Part shown: positions 11,276 to 24,600 of the stretch, in pieces | How the letters are laid out: each line of letters opens with the position of its first letter | Position numbering within the stretch: the first letter of the stretch is position 1 | Source: Mytilisepta virgata | Lineage: Eukaryota; Mollusca; Bivalvia; Mytilida; Mytilidae | Direction: 5' to 3' | NCBI GenBank assembly: GCA_028015205.1 | Contig: CM051512.1 | Span: 19,809,139 to 19,873,138, forward strand | Length of the DNA: 64,000 nt | Notes under the pieces: generated by a model | What the model was told of the DNA's origin: nothing | Seen by the model: only the letters and a program-made list of their open reading frames with translations | Databases searched by the model: none | Made by a program: the position numbers and the translations under genes

Positions 11276-11690
11276 ATATCTAAAATTATTTCATTATTAT
11301 ATTATTTTGGTAATCTCAATATAATAATATTTGGATAACCAAATTGAGAGCATCAAATTTAAAACTGCGAATTGATTTGTTTGTTTGTTTTCAGCACACT
11401 TGGCTATTTCACGGCGGTCAGTTTTTATTGGTGTTGGAAGCCGGAGATTACCACCGACCTTCGGTTGGAAAATTGGCAATCATTGTCAATTAAGATGGGA
11501 GTCGAACACTTCCCGCCACAGGTGAGATTCGAACTCACAACATCAGCGTCACTAGTAGTCATGACGAACTACCTAGATCAGTCGGCCACCGAGGCCCCTA
11601 CTGCGAATTGAATGAGAATATGTAATAACCCATTAGCAACATGGTCCTTCTTTTAGGGTATACAACGACATCTGTTTTTACTTTTCGGGT
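11276..11690 (-). repeat. Dispersed repeat, arm B of an inverted pair, split by a SINE
   Basis: It matches 9088-9245 in reverse complement on both sides of the SINE at 11376-11599, so the SINE arrived after this copy. Confidence 0.7.
11376..11599 (-). mobile_element. tRNA-derived SINE, copy 1
   Basis: Read on the minus strand it has a tRNA-like head with box A (GGCCGA-TG-T type) and box B (GAGTTCGAATCTC), a body, and a (CAAA)n-type tail. It is bounded by a 12-bp target duplication ACTGCGAATTGA at 11364-11375 and 11600-11611. Related copies: 20492-20728, 21480-22010 and 25760-26010. Confidence 0.9.
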
Positions 11691-12487
11691 TCCACGTGTA
11701 AGAATATGTATTTATTTTAAATGATCTTCAAATTTTATTTTGGTGTGATAATGTTCTAAATTAAGACATAGATTTATACCTTCAAATTCTGTAAATAGCC
11801 AAACACATATACAGCGGGTACTATGTCAGCTTATATCTTCATTGCTAAAAAATGTTGATACATATATATTTATCGGGAAATCATTATGACTTGCATTTTT
11901 AGACTTTATTGCCTGTTCATTACAATTAGTCACATTTTTTAATGTATGTTGTATATGTCCTCATGTTACACCATAGTCATCTGAATGTTTTTCAATAAAC
12001 TTGGACTTTTAGGAATTCTGGTTTCCGTATAATTATGACTTTTGGTCCCAAAAGAGAATTATTATTAAATCTGTTAGGTATTTAAAATCAACAAAAATAT
12101 TTATTTTTCCTTTAAAGATAATTACTTCCTTTATACTTTGTACATTATTTAACCGGGAAGAAGGAAATATTACAATTTATAGTTTATCATTCATACATGA
12201 TAAAGTTAATATAATTGACAGATTAAACATCAAATTTCAATACGTATTAATTTATCCGTTTAAATATTTTTCAGAAATATAATTTAAATGGAATTTATTT
12301 ACATTACCTGTAAAATGTAAGATATTTATAACACGAACAACAAAACAAGTAACAGGAAGATTGAACAATGACATACCAACCTATTAACACCATCCCATCG
12401 ACAGACCTTTATCTACATGATCTACATTCACACAAAATATCAAATAAAAGAGCAAACAAAGACAAGAATAGAAACAACAAACTGTAG

Positions 12488-13015
12488 GTAATAGTTATCG
12501 CACGAGGACGCGGTGTGTCTGTGTAAGATCACCCCGAGGGCCGGAGGCCCGAGGGATGATCTTATACAGACACACCAAGTCCGAGTGGGATAACTATTTT
12601 ACATCCAAGCTCATTCGGGATAAATAATAATAAACTTAAGGTAAAGATTTCAGTTCTATTGTACGTTATATAATTACTTATATATATATTATATTGTATA
12701 CCCCATTGGAACCCAGGACATAATGTGTATATAGGTAAAATTAACACTTCTTCGGTGTGAGTTTCGTAGTCTAATGGTTAAGGCGTCTGGACAACATACT
12801 AAGGGTCCCAGGTGCGAATCTCAGTAGATTCTTTCAAAAATTTTAATGTTAATTTTTAATTTGTAATTTATGTTTCTGCCTAAATTTTCTAAGTTTTAAT
12901 CGTGAGTAAATTGTTCCCGCCAACTTTAAACTAAGAAAGCACTCTTGCTGGGGTGATCTGGCAGGGGTGATCCGTCTCAGATCACCCCTGTAAAAACAAA
13001 GGAGCTGGGATGTAA
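12488..13015 (+). mobile_element. Element with long palindrome and tRNA-like Pol III promoter, copy 1
   Basis: A near-perfect ~110-bp palindrome (12489-12598, arms beginning TAATAGTTATC) is followed by a ~417-bp section whose ends are inverted (TTACATCCAAGCTC / GAGCT-GGATGTAA). That section holds a tRNA-like sequence. The whole unit recurs inverted at 26175-26696 with high identity. Class unknown; it may be a SINE-DNA transposon composite. Confidence 0.75.
12761..12831 (+). pseudogene. tRNA-like sequence (Pol III promoter remnant)
   Basis: Box A (TAGTCTAATGG) and a box B-like GGTGCGAATCT are correctly spaced, but the T stem does not pair and the acceptor ends are not complementary, so it is not a working tRNA. 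It lies inside the repeat element 12488-13015. Confidence 0.6.
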
Positions 13016-16000
13016 GGAGAAGTGAGAAGTGGTGGGGTTAAACGAGTTTTATGGGTGTCCAACCCTCAATTCCCTTATCTATTCTGAACTCTGATCAATT
13101 GTGGACTTTATTTATGGCCATTACAGAGTGATGTCGACCGAGGACGAAGTGCGCGGTTGATTTCCCTTCTACCGGATTCATATAATATGTATTGAACGAG
13201 TTAAAAGTCCTTAATTGTAAGGCATGTAGTACTCAATAAAATCATTCACTCAAAGTAGCCTGTTTTTATATAAAAAGAAATCAGTCATTGAAAGGCTAGT
13301 CATTTTAGAGAAAAACACAAATGAAAGAAAATGACAAGAACTCTGTCATACCTGTCCATTATTTAAGAGTGAAACGACACGCACCTTTAATTTTAATTGT
13401 GGAAAAAGATTTGGGGCTCTTTGTTTAGTAATCCCAAGTCAGTATATTTTATAAAATACAAACATTGAGTCAGTTTGTTCCACAGGAGTCAGGTTTATTT
13501 AAAAATAGAAATCGAGTATATACAAAAATATCTTGATGAACACGTGATCTAATTGACCAGTGAGAACATGGAAAATAAAACATACTGTATGTACATTATG
13601 ATTACCAACCAGGTGATCCTTTTTTAAAAATAGTAATGATATGACTTCGGAATAAATACTCGCTATTAAATGAACTTCCATACGTTAGGAAACCATGCAC
13701 AGATCATATGTCGAACCCTTTGTATCTAAGTACCTCCAGTCCGAAATCTTGAAAGAAGATTCACATTTTGCGGTCGCCTCTTGCGAACCCCTAAAACCTA
13801 AAAACACTGTTAATATATGATTGTGATTAATGAATAGATGTGTAAAATACACAAAAAATAACCCTTTTCTTTCGACCCTGAATCAGTCTGCTGGCATTCA
13901 TCTTTACATTTGAAGAAGTATGGAATTCTGAACAATTGTTTGGATTTTATTATGTTACAATAGAATAATGTATGATTTAAGTGCTGACGGTCTTAAATTC
14001 CTCTGTTGTTATTTAACACTGAAATTTTAAGTTCTAAATTTTTCACTCCGACCTTTGCTTCTGCATTGTTAACATATTGCATCATTTATCTATCTATTTA
14101 ATAGCATATTTGCATTTAGATTTTACATGTAAGTAAACAAGTCTTGCTCCTGAAATTAAATTGTAAATATGTTTCTATATTGATAGAGTCATGTTCAAAC
14201 TATGAAATTGAAGAAAACAATTTTTACCTAACTTACCCAAAATACTAAAATAAGAGTTTCTGATCATGAGTTGCTGATAGAAAGAGGAAGACACAAACAA
14301 ATTATTTGTTTGCAATAAAGTTTTGAATCTGAATATGAATATGACTATGATAGAAAATTAACATGGATTTCCTTTCTTTTTAATGCAATAAATTGAAGCT
14401 AATTTTTTAAGCAGCAACCCGCCCATGCTTAAACATTCTTCGTAGTCTATATACGGCTTCCATGGAAATAACAAAGATTTTTATTTTCCCGAGGACTGTA
14501 AGGCCCATAAAATTACTTTTCATTGAAAATCTCGGACAAAGGAGCCTTTCTTATTGGTAACGTTCTAAAGATCGTCTTCTTGACCCAAGGAATTGAAGGT
14601 TGTTATTATTTATCATTACAAGGTACTATCCAAGATTTACTACTTTGGTACCATTCGGAAATTCATGATGACGGACAGCATCTGACTTGCTCTAGATTAA
14701 ACTCCTGTCTAGAGAAAGAAGTCTATATATATCACCCGGTTTGTTTTTCAAGCCAGTTGTCAGTTAACAAGTAGCACTCTACTAACAAATGTACGTTGCT
14801 GTTTAAAATGCCTGTCGTATGTATGTAACGTCTGTAGTTCTAAAAATAACGTATTGAACTATTTAATTATTTGGACTAGTTTTTATTGTTTTCCTGCCTT
14901 TGTTTAGTCACTGAACACAGATTTAGAGGGAGGATTGAGCCAGGGGGAGGGGAAGTAACCCCCTATATAAACCTATATGGTGATGTGCGGAAAATTGATA
15001 TTTAGTATTAATTCGTGGTATGTTTTGAAAAACTAATTACTAAAATATTTAGTCGGGTTGTAAATTAAGTTTTATTCAATTCCTCAGATATTTATATATA
15101 AAAATCATTGTTAGTTCGGGTGTTCTTTTTCGATATGGCTTTTTCGATACAACAGTTAGCAATGTAACATTTCTGTTGGTCCCTTCTAATTTAAGATAAC
15201 GAGAGTCAACTATATTTGGGATTTGTGGTAAATTCTAACTTCTGATACAATTGTATTATGGGTATTTAAAACTAGTCTTGGGATGGAGGCTTTGTTACAC
15301 GTTGAAGGCCACACGGAGACTCCTAGATGTAATAATGTCTTCCGTGTATAATCCTATTTGACATTTCATTGAAGGTTACCCCGTATCTGTACATTTTCAT
15401 ACACAGTAGATATATTAACTTCCATCCCGAATATATTAACTTTTCATCAATTGGAGGTTGTTCGAATTTTTTTTTACATAATTTTTATAATTCTATATAT
15501 TTTATCAGTTTTTTAACTTCCAAATGATTTGCGGATCATGTACATATCGTAAGCGCGAACTATGCTTGTACAAAAATATACATTTTCTTGTAAACAAGAA
15601 TTAAGTGACGTTTACAATGATTTATAATGTCAGTCTTTGTCCAACGACACAAGTGTGAAATAATGTCATAAGGTCATGAAGGTAAGGGAAGTTTTTGTTT
15701 TTTAGTCTTTTTTATTTCTTAAAATAACAGGATATGACCTTCTCAAAGCAGCTACATATATGAGATTTTAAATAAAGTACATATATTCCCCACATTCAAA
15801 AATCTTTAAACACTACAAAACGGGTTCTACATTTATGTGAATTATGGGAAAAGATAAAAGACACCTTAAAGGTAAAAAACCCATTAATTTTACTTCAAAG
15901 CTCCTCATTTTAGCAACTTCAAAGATTTATTTTAGAAATTTCCATGATAAGGCGTTTGCCCGGTGCTACATATTGATTTCTTTAAATAAGAATTAAATAA

Positions 16001-16041
16001 TCAGCATCCTTTTCAATCATGAAATTATTGATTTTGAAAAT
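13016..16041. other. Intergenic, nothing recognised
   Basis: AT-rich sequence with only short stop-bounded frames. An 83-codon frame at 14523-14774 has no recognisable similarity or neighbouring splice sites that I trust. Confidence 0.4.
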
Positions 16042-16313
16042 TTAAGGTGGTATCCAACACTTTCACTAAAATTAATTTGGCTCGTTTAATTATCATAAAA
16101 TTTTGACAAAGTATTTACTTTGACCCATTGACAAAAATTTTAAAATTTCAAAACATTTGAACCAACCAATTCATCAGAAAAATTGTATAGCAGTTTGACA
16201 AACACTAATATTGATCATTGAAAAGCTTAATATTCCATTAACAACACAACGTTATTAAAACGTTTAGCTGATTTTACAGAGTTATCTCCCTGTAGTGTTA
16301 GGTACCACCTTAA
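16042..16313. mobile_element. MITE with TTAA target duplication, copy 2
   Basis: Same family as 10524-10809: GGTGGTATCCAACACT to AGTGTTAGGTACCACC, flanked by TTAA at 16042-16045 and 16310-16313. It has two short internal deletions relative to copy 1 and otherwise very high identity, in the same orientation. Confidence 0.85.
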
Positions 16314-18357
16314 TAACGCATTTGGAAATGCTTTGTAATGCAACTTGTATACATGTATTTCAGGAGCAAAAAGCATGCCATATATGCTACTGTGAGCATA
16401 AAAAAGTTTAAACTATACTGTGAGCATAAGCAAATAACGATGTATGAACATTTATTATTACCGCAGAGAAAATAAAATAAAACAACATAAACAAACAAAA
16501 AGTAATTTTAAGGAATGAACTCAGAACGTACTATAAATTTTAGATTTTAGAATCAATGGGAAAATGGGGTTGGAGAAGTGTAAATAAAATTCAGGGTTAA
16601 ATATCCTGGGTGAAAAATCTGAAAACAAAAAAACACGCGTGGTTACTTGTTAAATAAATGCCAAAAATATTGTCATTGGACCTTGGGGCAATGATTTGTG
16701 TTATAAAACATAAAAACATGGTAATGCACGAGGTAGCGCTCAACATTCTACATTTTGACCCTTAAATCATACTCATTATTCACATTTGACACTTATATAT
16801 CTACGAAAGTACACGATTACTCAAAAATATTATATGTAATATGTAAAAATGATATCCAGTGAATGTTTGAAAGTTATACAAAACATGTTTTTATAGCTTC
16901 TACAACCTGGTTCGTTCATGATATATTAAGGTACGTTTTCTTTACGCCAATTTGGACTTTGAAATAATTGGATAATGTAACTGTTCAGAAAAAAATATTT
17001 AAGAAAACCTTACTATAGAATTAAACATGAAATCATTTTTCAAAGAGGTAAAAACACTACTAAAATATCATGAATATTGAGAAAACCATTAAAATGTGAT
17101 AATTTTACACGTGTTTGTCTTGCTTTGCCTATTATCTAATACATAACAATTTAATGCTGAGAGAATAGCATGTACTGCTTATCTCCCTTTGGATTTTTTC
17201 CGAAATTTGTAAGGCTGTATGATATCAAATCAAACTTTTATTGTCATATAAACATATATCATGTGTATGACAGCAACAAAAAAAAAAAAAAAAAAAAACA
17301 ACAGCAAGGGTCAGTTATACATCAACTTAGAATCAATAAAACACGTTATACGCCATGTATGTCAACCTCTGTCCTCAGTTCTAATCACTTTTTCAAATAG
17401 AAGACAATCGCTTTAACATGTTTAAAAGATCCAGGATTTAATAATAAATATAACAAATTCTGTTCATCAACACATACACTTATTGAAAAGTGATATAAAG
17501 TGTTTTCATGTGAGTTAACATAGTTTGAAATGTTAATTATAATTTTGATAAATATGAGAACATTTTCAATTTTTATGCATCATTGTTCATTATCCATGTA
17601 TGGTTGCACGAAATAATAAGAAGAAAACAAAGAGCTACAAGACTGTTAGACGCTATTTTATAATTTGATTTCATTATATAATATGACAAAGAAATAAAAT
17701 TTTTAAAAATTACAAAAACAAAAAACAAAAAACAAAAAACAAAACAAAAACAAAACAAAACAAAACAAAACAAAACAAAAAAAAAACAAAAAACAAAAAA
17801 AAAAAAAAAAAAAAAACAAATAAACAAACAAAAACCAAATAAAAAATAGAATAAAACTATTATACCACAATTTTAGACATAATGTATATTTTAATTTTGT
17901 GTACTTTTTTTCTATACTTTTTTCTTCCAAAAATAAGAAAAAATACACGATTGATTTCAGATTAATTCTTCGTATGCTAACCAGTTTTATAACAAAGTTT
18001 ACTGACATTTCTACTGTGAAGGAACGACGTGTCTTGGCAACTAAAGTTCACATACTGGGACATTTAACACTTAAGTTTTCTCATATATGTAAAAGTTGCA
18101 ATTTTAAAAGGTCCACTATAATTTTCTACCTATGATATTTACAAACTGACGTTGATTATGAGAGAAAATATATTGACAAGTGTCCTGCAGCGCTAGTTTC
18201 GTAAGTTACTAACTGTTTCTTATGTTTTATAATACTTTATCTGACCAATAGAATTTAATCGTCAAATATTTAGAAGTAACGCGATTTACATATTTTCAGA
18301 TCTCCTAAAAGCAATAATCGATTGAATTAATCTGCAATCGTTAGGAAGCTTTTTATT
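16314..18357. other. Intergenic, A-rich; SLCO upstream region
   Basis: Contains low-complexity A tracts (17279-17297) and a CAAAA-type simple repeat (about 17715-17830). The 300 bp before 18358 should hold the SLCO 5' UTR; no promoter motif is convincing. Confidence 0.45.
17710..17835 (+). repeat. (CAAAA)n simple repeat
   Basis: Runs of AAAAC units grade into poly(A) and CAAA. The minus-strand Phe-rich reading frames here are artefacts of this tract. Confidence 0.85.
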
Positions 18358-18680
18358 ATGTCAGAAAAACAGATAAAAGATACTTCGGAAAGGAAAATTG
18401 ACGATGATAAAGAAATGAAAGATAATGATAAAGAAATGATGTGTGGTGTTGGATTATGTTACCCATCATGGTTACGGAGATGCGGAAATATTACCAGTTA
18501 TTCTGTGTTCTATGGGCTAACCGTTTTGATGACTAACGCGTTGAATGTGTATGTTTCTTCCCAGATAACAACACTAGAAAAACAGTTTGATTTTTCGAGT
18601 TCTCAAAGTGGATTTATTTTAAGTTGCAACGATATTGGATTTATTTTGACAGTTTTATTTGTCAGTCACTTTGGAGTCAG
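18358..18680 (+). CDS. SLCO: SLCO exon 1 (start, TM1-TM2)
   Basis: The ATG at 18358 follows an in-frame-free AT-rich leader. Residues 1-28 are charged and cytoplasmic; then come TM1, a short loop and TM2. Donor CAG|GTAATA, phase 2. Confidence 0.92.
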
Positions 18681-21600
18681 GTAATATGTATTTAAGGCTA
18701 ATATTTTCATGGACGAATTTCATTTATTGAATGAGTATTGGTAAATATACAGATGTACTAGACATTGAACCAGCGCGAGCGCGGAAAAATAAGCATTGTT
18801 TGTGGTGGCCATATTGACTTTAAAAAGATTTTGCGGCCATGGCATTCGTGGAACAGGAACTCAATGTGGATGTTGTGGCAGGCTTCCCATAAACTTTTCT
18901 GTCAAGTAGGTGGTATCAACTGATAGTTTCATGACTATATATGCTGTAGTATTCCAGAAATGGATATTAATGCAAACTTTAACCAAAGTCAATGAAGCGT
19001 GAAATGTAGGTCAACGTGACCTAATTGTCATATGGTTTTTCGTTACTACCGAAGATGTATCCACTGATGATACATGAAGTGGACTGTAGGCCACGTAGAA
19101 TTACCAAAATGGACCTTAAGGTTCCATCATAGTCAAAATCTATGACGAAAATACAACCACATAAATCATGTAAATTGTCAATATGTTTATGTTACAATTA
19201 ATTCTGAACTGGAACTTGATGAAAAGCTTTCATTAAATACACATTTCATAATGCATTACCTTTTTCATTCAGAATAAATATGAAAAAGAATGTGAATAAA
19301 CATTTTCTTAGTGACGGATGAATTTTTCAAAAGATGTCGTGAGTTAAGTAGAGCATATTTTTGGAAAATAATTGTTCCAATTGTTCATTGTCATCATGGG
19401 CAGGGCAAGCGAGGCTTAATTTCACAAATAAATCCAATAGACGATAAAAGCATTTTTAGTGTGTGGCTGAGTGTGCTGTCCACGTTTATAAAGATGTCCG
19501 AGATAAATTTCGTCATTAATGATAAAGATGACCATTTGTTAAAAATATTTTTATCTAGGGCTTACAGGGAATTGTACGGTAGAGATATATTTAGACAGGT
19601 CACATGACAAATAATGTAAAAATGGATAATGGCTGGTTTTATCACTTTGTGCAAAGTAAACATCCGAGCAATCCAAAAAACAACTGAGTTAGGAATCCTC
19701 TGAACTTTGCCTTACTTCTTCATAATCTTCAAAGTTCATAATGTTTATAGTTAGGAGAAATTGCGTTATTGTAGAAAAAACAATCCTGAATACATGAAGC
19801 GGAAACATCCCACTCGAAGGAGAATGTTTTTAATTTGTTTTATTCTTCTTCCGTAATTTCAAACAAAAATACATTTAAAATATATGCATAATTGTTTATT
19901 TAAATGAATGTGTTAAAATGATGCATTCGAGAACCTTCTAAAGGATATGTTGGGAGAATTCATACCGGAAAAGTCCATGCAGATTCCATTTGCACATAAA
20001 CAAAACTGCAGTTTAAATTTATAAATGCAGATTGTCAAATCCGATAATAACCTTTATAATCTGAACCATACATCGTTTATTTTGAACCACGCGTTTTGCC
20101 GCCTATTCGGCTAATTCGTAAATTTAGTATTATAGATATCCAAATAATGTAAGATATGAAATGATTAACTGTCTGTAAACCTAAGTTCATGGAATGGATT
20201 TTCAAAATTCGAGTACCTTTTACATGTTTTACTCAATAAATTTTGTAAGCCGTGAATTTATGAAAAGCAACATCTGATTGGAATCCCAAATATGATGTAA
20301 CGTCATTCATATTTTCTCCAAGAGAAGATAACTGTAACCATCATATCAATTATTGCAAAATGATTAAAAATAATTTTCTTTCTTAAAAAGGTCGATGACC
20401 TATATTTTTCGAACGCTTATTCGTTAAAGAGTGCTTTTATCTTCTTCCACGCCAACTTTAAAAAAAAATTCTTCACGTCATTTTGTAATAATAAAGTTTA
20501 GTTTAACATTTTGTAGTTGGGGTTTTCAGCACATTTGGCTATTTCGCGGCGGCCGGTTTTAATTGGTGTAGGAAGCCGGAGTACCCGGAGTAAACCCCGA
20601 TCTGGGGTAGGAAAATTGGCAATCCTTGTCAATTAAGATCGGAGTCGAACACACCACGCCACAGCCTCAGTATTGACAGGCTAGTGATCTAGTTGTACCT
20701 AGACCACTCGGTCACCGATAGAGGCCCCCATTTTGTAATAAAAAGGATACGATTGTTTTATTTGTGGGAAATTAAATAATGTACTATTTTCCCAATTAGC
20801 GCAAAGAAAATTATCAAATCAACAACGAAATCTTAAATATAAGAAATTCTGGAAATAAATTCTGGTACCAAAATGTAAAATCTCTGTCGTGTTTAAAACA
20901 AATAACAATACTTTGAAAATGACACGTTATTTTTCTTTAAAAAAAACTCATTTTGATCAGTATTACTTGAAATACATTAATGTGGATTTTAAAGAAAGTG
21001 AATAGAGGGATTTTTCTTTAAAGATCACAAGAGGTGTGGATTGTCAATGATGTAGGTGGTCAAATAATACATTATTCTGTTAACACTGCGAGAGTTTAAA
21101 ACCCAAATAATGGAGGGTGTATACTTCTCAGATTCTACCTGTAATTTGTAAAGGATTGCTATTTCTTTCTTACTACACAACTAACAACTATCCTCCAAGA
21201 TAGCTATCAGGAAAAAAAGGACACAATTAAACTGGCATTTAGATACTTAAACATTTTAGAAACATGCAATTAATGCGCCAACTATAATGTTTTACTTCTA
21301 TTTTAGGAACGCTGGATGACGTTGTGTAAGTCATGTGACGTCCATTTATATACGTCAGGACTTTGGTTATTTCTTTCTTTTCGAGAGAGGACGTCGTCGG
21401 GTGAACATGGCATAGGATAGAATCTTTGGGCAATTATTTTTCTATAAAGACAATTTTTTTATATCGCTTTTTGATTTAGTTTAATGGGGTTTAACGACAT
21501 TTTCAGCGCTATTGGCTATTTTGTCAATGTTTGTAGCGGTCTTTTTTTTATTGGTGAATGAAGCCGGAGCAACCGGAGGGAACCATTGATCTACGACAGG

Positions 21601-24600
21601 AAAACTGCAATCATTATAAATTAGGATCGGAGGCGAAGATACCATGCCATGAGTTGGATTCTAAATCATAACTCAGTGCTGACATCTAGTGATCATTCAT
21701 CCTCTCAAGTCGAGTTTTTTTTTTACCAACGTTCGTTCCTACCATCCCCTGATATAACACATTGATATTTTGCGGGTCGAACATATCGCCGCCTGGTGTG
21801 TGACCTAGGAAATTCTACCTACGATGCAAATGGATTCTCTTTTGACTTTGAGAAGAACCAATGAAAATCGTTCCTTTCCGACCCGCAAAATAAGAATGTG
21901 TGATGTAAGGGGTTTGTAGAAACGAACGTGGATACTAAAACCTGACATGGGGGGATGTTGATCATTAGTGGTCGAACTAACTATATCTCTCAGCCACCAC
22001 GTCCCCCTGAATCAAAAGTGACTGCAAACCATAATTATGAAAAAAACATGTGACTGACTGACTATCATGATTTAACATTTAATCAAAAACATTGCAGAGG
22101 TATAGATAAATATCACATAATTACCAATCTTTGGTGGTTTGAGTACCTTTAACAGGACGGATTTTCCAGGAAGCTGACCCGACAGGGCCTATTACCCCCC
22201 CCCCCTCCCCCCCCCCCGAAAAAAACCAGGATTTTTCTGGCATGTTATTCAAAATATCCACATTTATTTCAAATACAAAGTTCGGTCCTGAAAACAAAAT
22301 AAAATAGATTTGGATTTAAACAGTTTAAATCTTAACACATTTTCTTTTTAAACTACAGGAATTACAAAGTCTTTATAATGAAAATCACATATTTTATTTC
22401 AGATTCCACATCCCACGTGTTTTAGCGTTTTTTACCATTATATACGGAATATCAGGGGTCGCAACAAGTTTCCTTAAAAATCTCTCTGACCATGGAATTC
22501 CAGATTATTTAGAGAATAAAGTTCATCACAAAAATGATTCTACATATTTGTTATGTGTTTCTGGAAGGAACGACACAAACATATGCCAAAACAAGGAAAA
22601 TGGCGTGTCATCCACTTCCACTTCAAGCAACGAATTAGTGTTCATTCTTTTGTGTGTCTTCATGGGAATTCAGGGTTTTGGAAAATCGCCACGAAGTTCC
22701 TTGGGAACATATTACATTGACAACAACGTACCCGAGAAAACCCGAACAGGATTTTATCTAGGTATGTCATAGAATTTACTTGCAGACTTGTTAAGTTTAA
22801 TAGACACATACTACAGAAAGGATTACGTCGCGTTATCCCAAAACAGCCTTATTCATATACAAATGTATATATATTTCTCCTAGTCTTGACGTGTTTAATC
22901 GGTGGGATAAAATTACATATATTTTTAACCACTTCTCGGTAATTAAATTTCTGCATGGGAATTCCCGAAATTTTTATACGGTTTGTTGGAAAGATAATGT
23001 AGAGAAGTTCCGAAATTGCGTTCATTGAAACCAAATGCGTAGCGACAGCATTTTCTTGAGATTTTTGTAACAAATCATAGGAGAAACAGATTCTCCTTCA
23101 ATTTACACGTGAGTTGTAGAATTTCTCCACCCTCGATAATTAAATTTTGGATTTTAACACGCTTGCTAAAGCTTCAAAAATAACTATTTAGGGATGAGAA
23201 ATTGCATAACTCACTCGTACCGGAAGGCGAAACTATAAATAAATTGCGTGTGTGGATTATCAACTCTATTTTTCAAAATTTTCTGCCCCATTAAAATATT
23301 TTGAAATTAACCACTTCGCACTAGCGGAAGCCCCAAATTCTCCAGGATCATATATAAAAAGTTTTTACCAAGCAAAAAAAAATAAAATAAAATAAAAAAA
23401 TACCAAAGTAATATCGAAAATAACTGACAAACTCCGGAGAACAACGAAGACATGACAAAAAAAAATACAAACACTACTCTAAAAAACTAAAAAACATATG
23501 GACAACATGGACCCAACAACAAAAACAGGGGTAGACTTAGGTACTCTGGAAGAGTAAGCAGTTACATCTGTTTCTCTGGAAGTTTTGTTGCAATCCATTC
23601 AAAGTGGTTTATGTGTTGTGCATGGGTACAAAAAAGAGACTATTTTGAAAAGAGTTCTGGACTAAAATTCGATCAAATGACATTGAAGGTCACTGATGGA
23701 AGGTGTCATTAATTGTGCATACTATTTTGTTGCAGGTATTACAACAACCATGGGGCTATTCGGTCCATTTCTTGCAATTACACTAGGTGGATTGTTTGGT
23801 AAAATTCCAGTAGATTTACAAGGTAACATTTTTTTCCCGATATCAAGAATAAATATTTACAATCATTCAGAGAACCCTACTTATATTATGAATATGTTTT
23901 CAATGGAAATAATTTTATTTGGAATAATTTTGAAAATGTCATTTAGTCCAATGTATTGCTGAAAATACAGAAACAAAATTTTCTGTTTCTAATGATCGCT
24001 GTCACTGATAGATTCCAAGTCCCTGAGGGTAGTTTAGTTACAGTTTCGATTTTAACAATTTCCGACGAAATATTCTCATCAATCACAGCATAATACATGT
24101 AGGTTCTTGCACGAGTTCAAAGTGAAGACGGGAAAATATTCAACGAATTTTGTAAACGAATAGAAGATTTTCCAGCGCTTCACTTTTAAACGAGTATTAA
24201 TACCTATGTCACCCGTAAATACTCGGTTTTTAGCTTTCCTATACCTACTATAGGTTAATTCATTGAGCAGAGTTGACGAAGTTAAATAACTGATCAGTCA
24301 AAAGGAATCAAAAAAATATTCTTTTGTCGAACTACCCGTTACAGACAGGGTCGCGTGCACCTGGACTGTCTGACCAAGAAAATGCCACAAAACGGAAGAA
24401 TATTGATATTGAATACGAATTGCTTCTTTCCCTTGATGTATCATGCATTATTCTATACAAAAGTGTTATAACTTTCATTTTTGGGGTTTTACAAAACTTA
24501 AAAACGCTGAAAAACTACATTCCAAAATGATTATAAGTAGTTCATGAATATGAACCCTGAAAATTTAAGCACCTTTCTTCTCCATATATTATAACTACAT

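Larger units (their letters stand above)
18681..22402 (+). other. SLCO intron 1 (3.7 kb)
   Basis: Holds two SINE copies, a fold-back MITE, a poly(C) run (about 22195-22217) and an orphan 98-codon frame (19311-19607) with GTG but no ATG start. That frame looks codon-like but is not recognised. No SLCO coding is missing between exons 1 and 2. Confidence 0.7.

Noticed and set aside
12761..12831. Functional tRNA gene
   Set aside because: Boxes A and B are present but the T stem and acceptor stem do not pair, and the sequence is embedded in a repeated element.
17573..18008. Phe-rich minus-strand frames
   Set aside because: Translation of the complementary strand of a CAAAA simple repeat.
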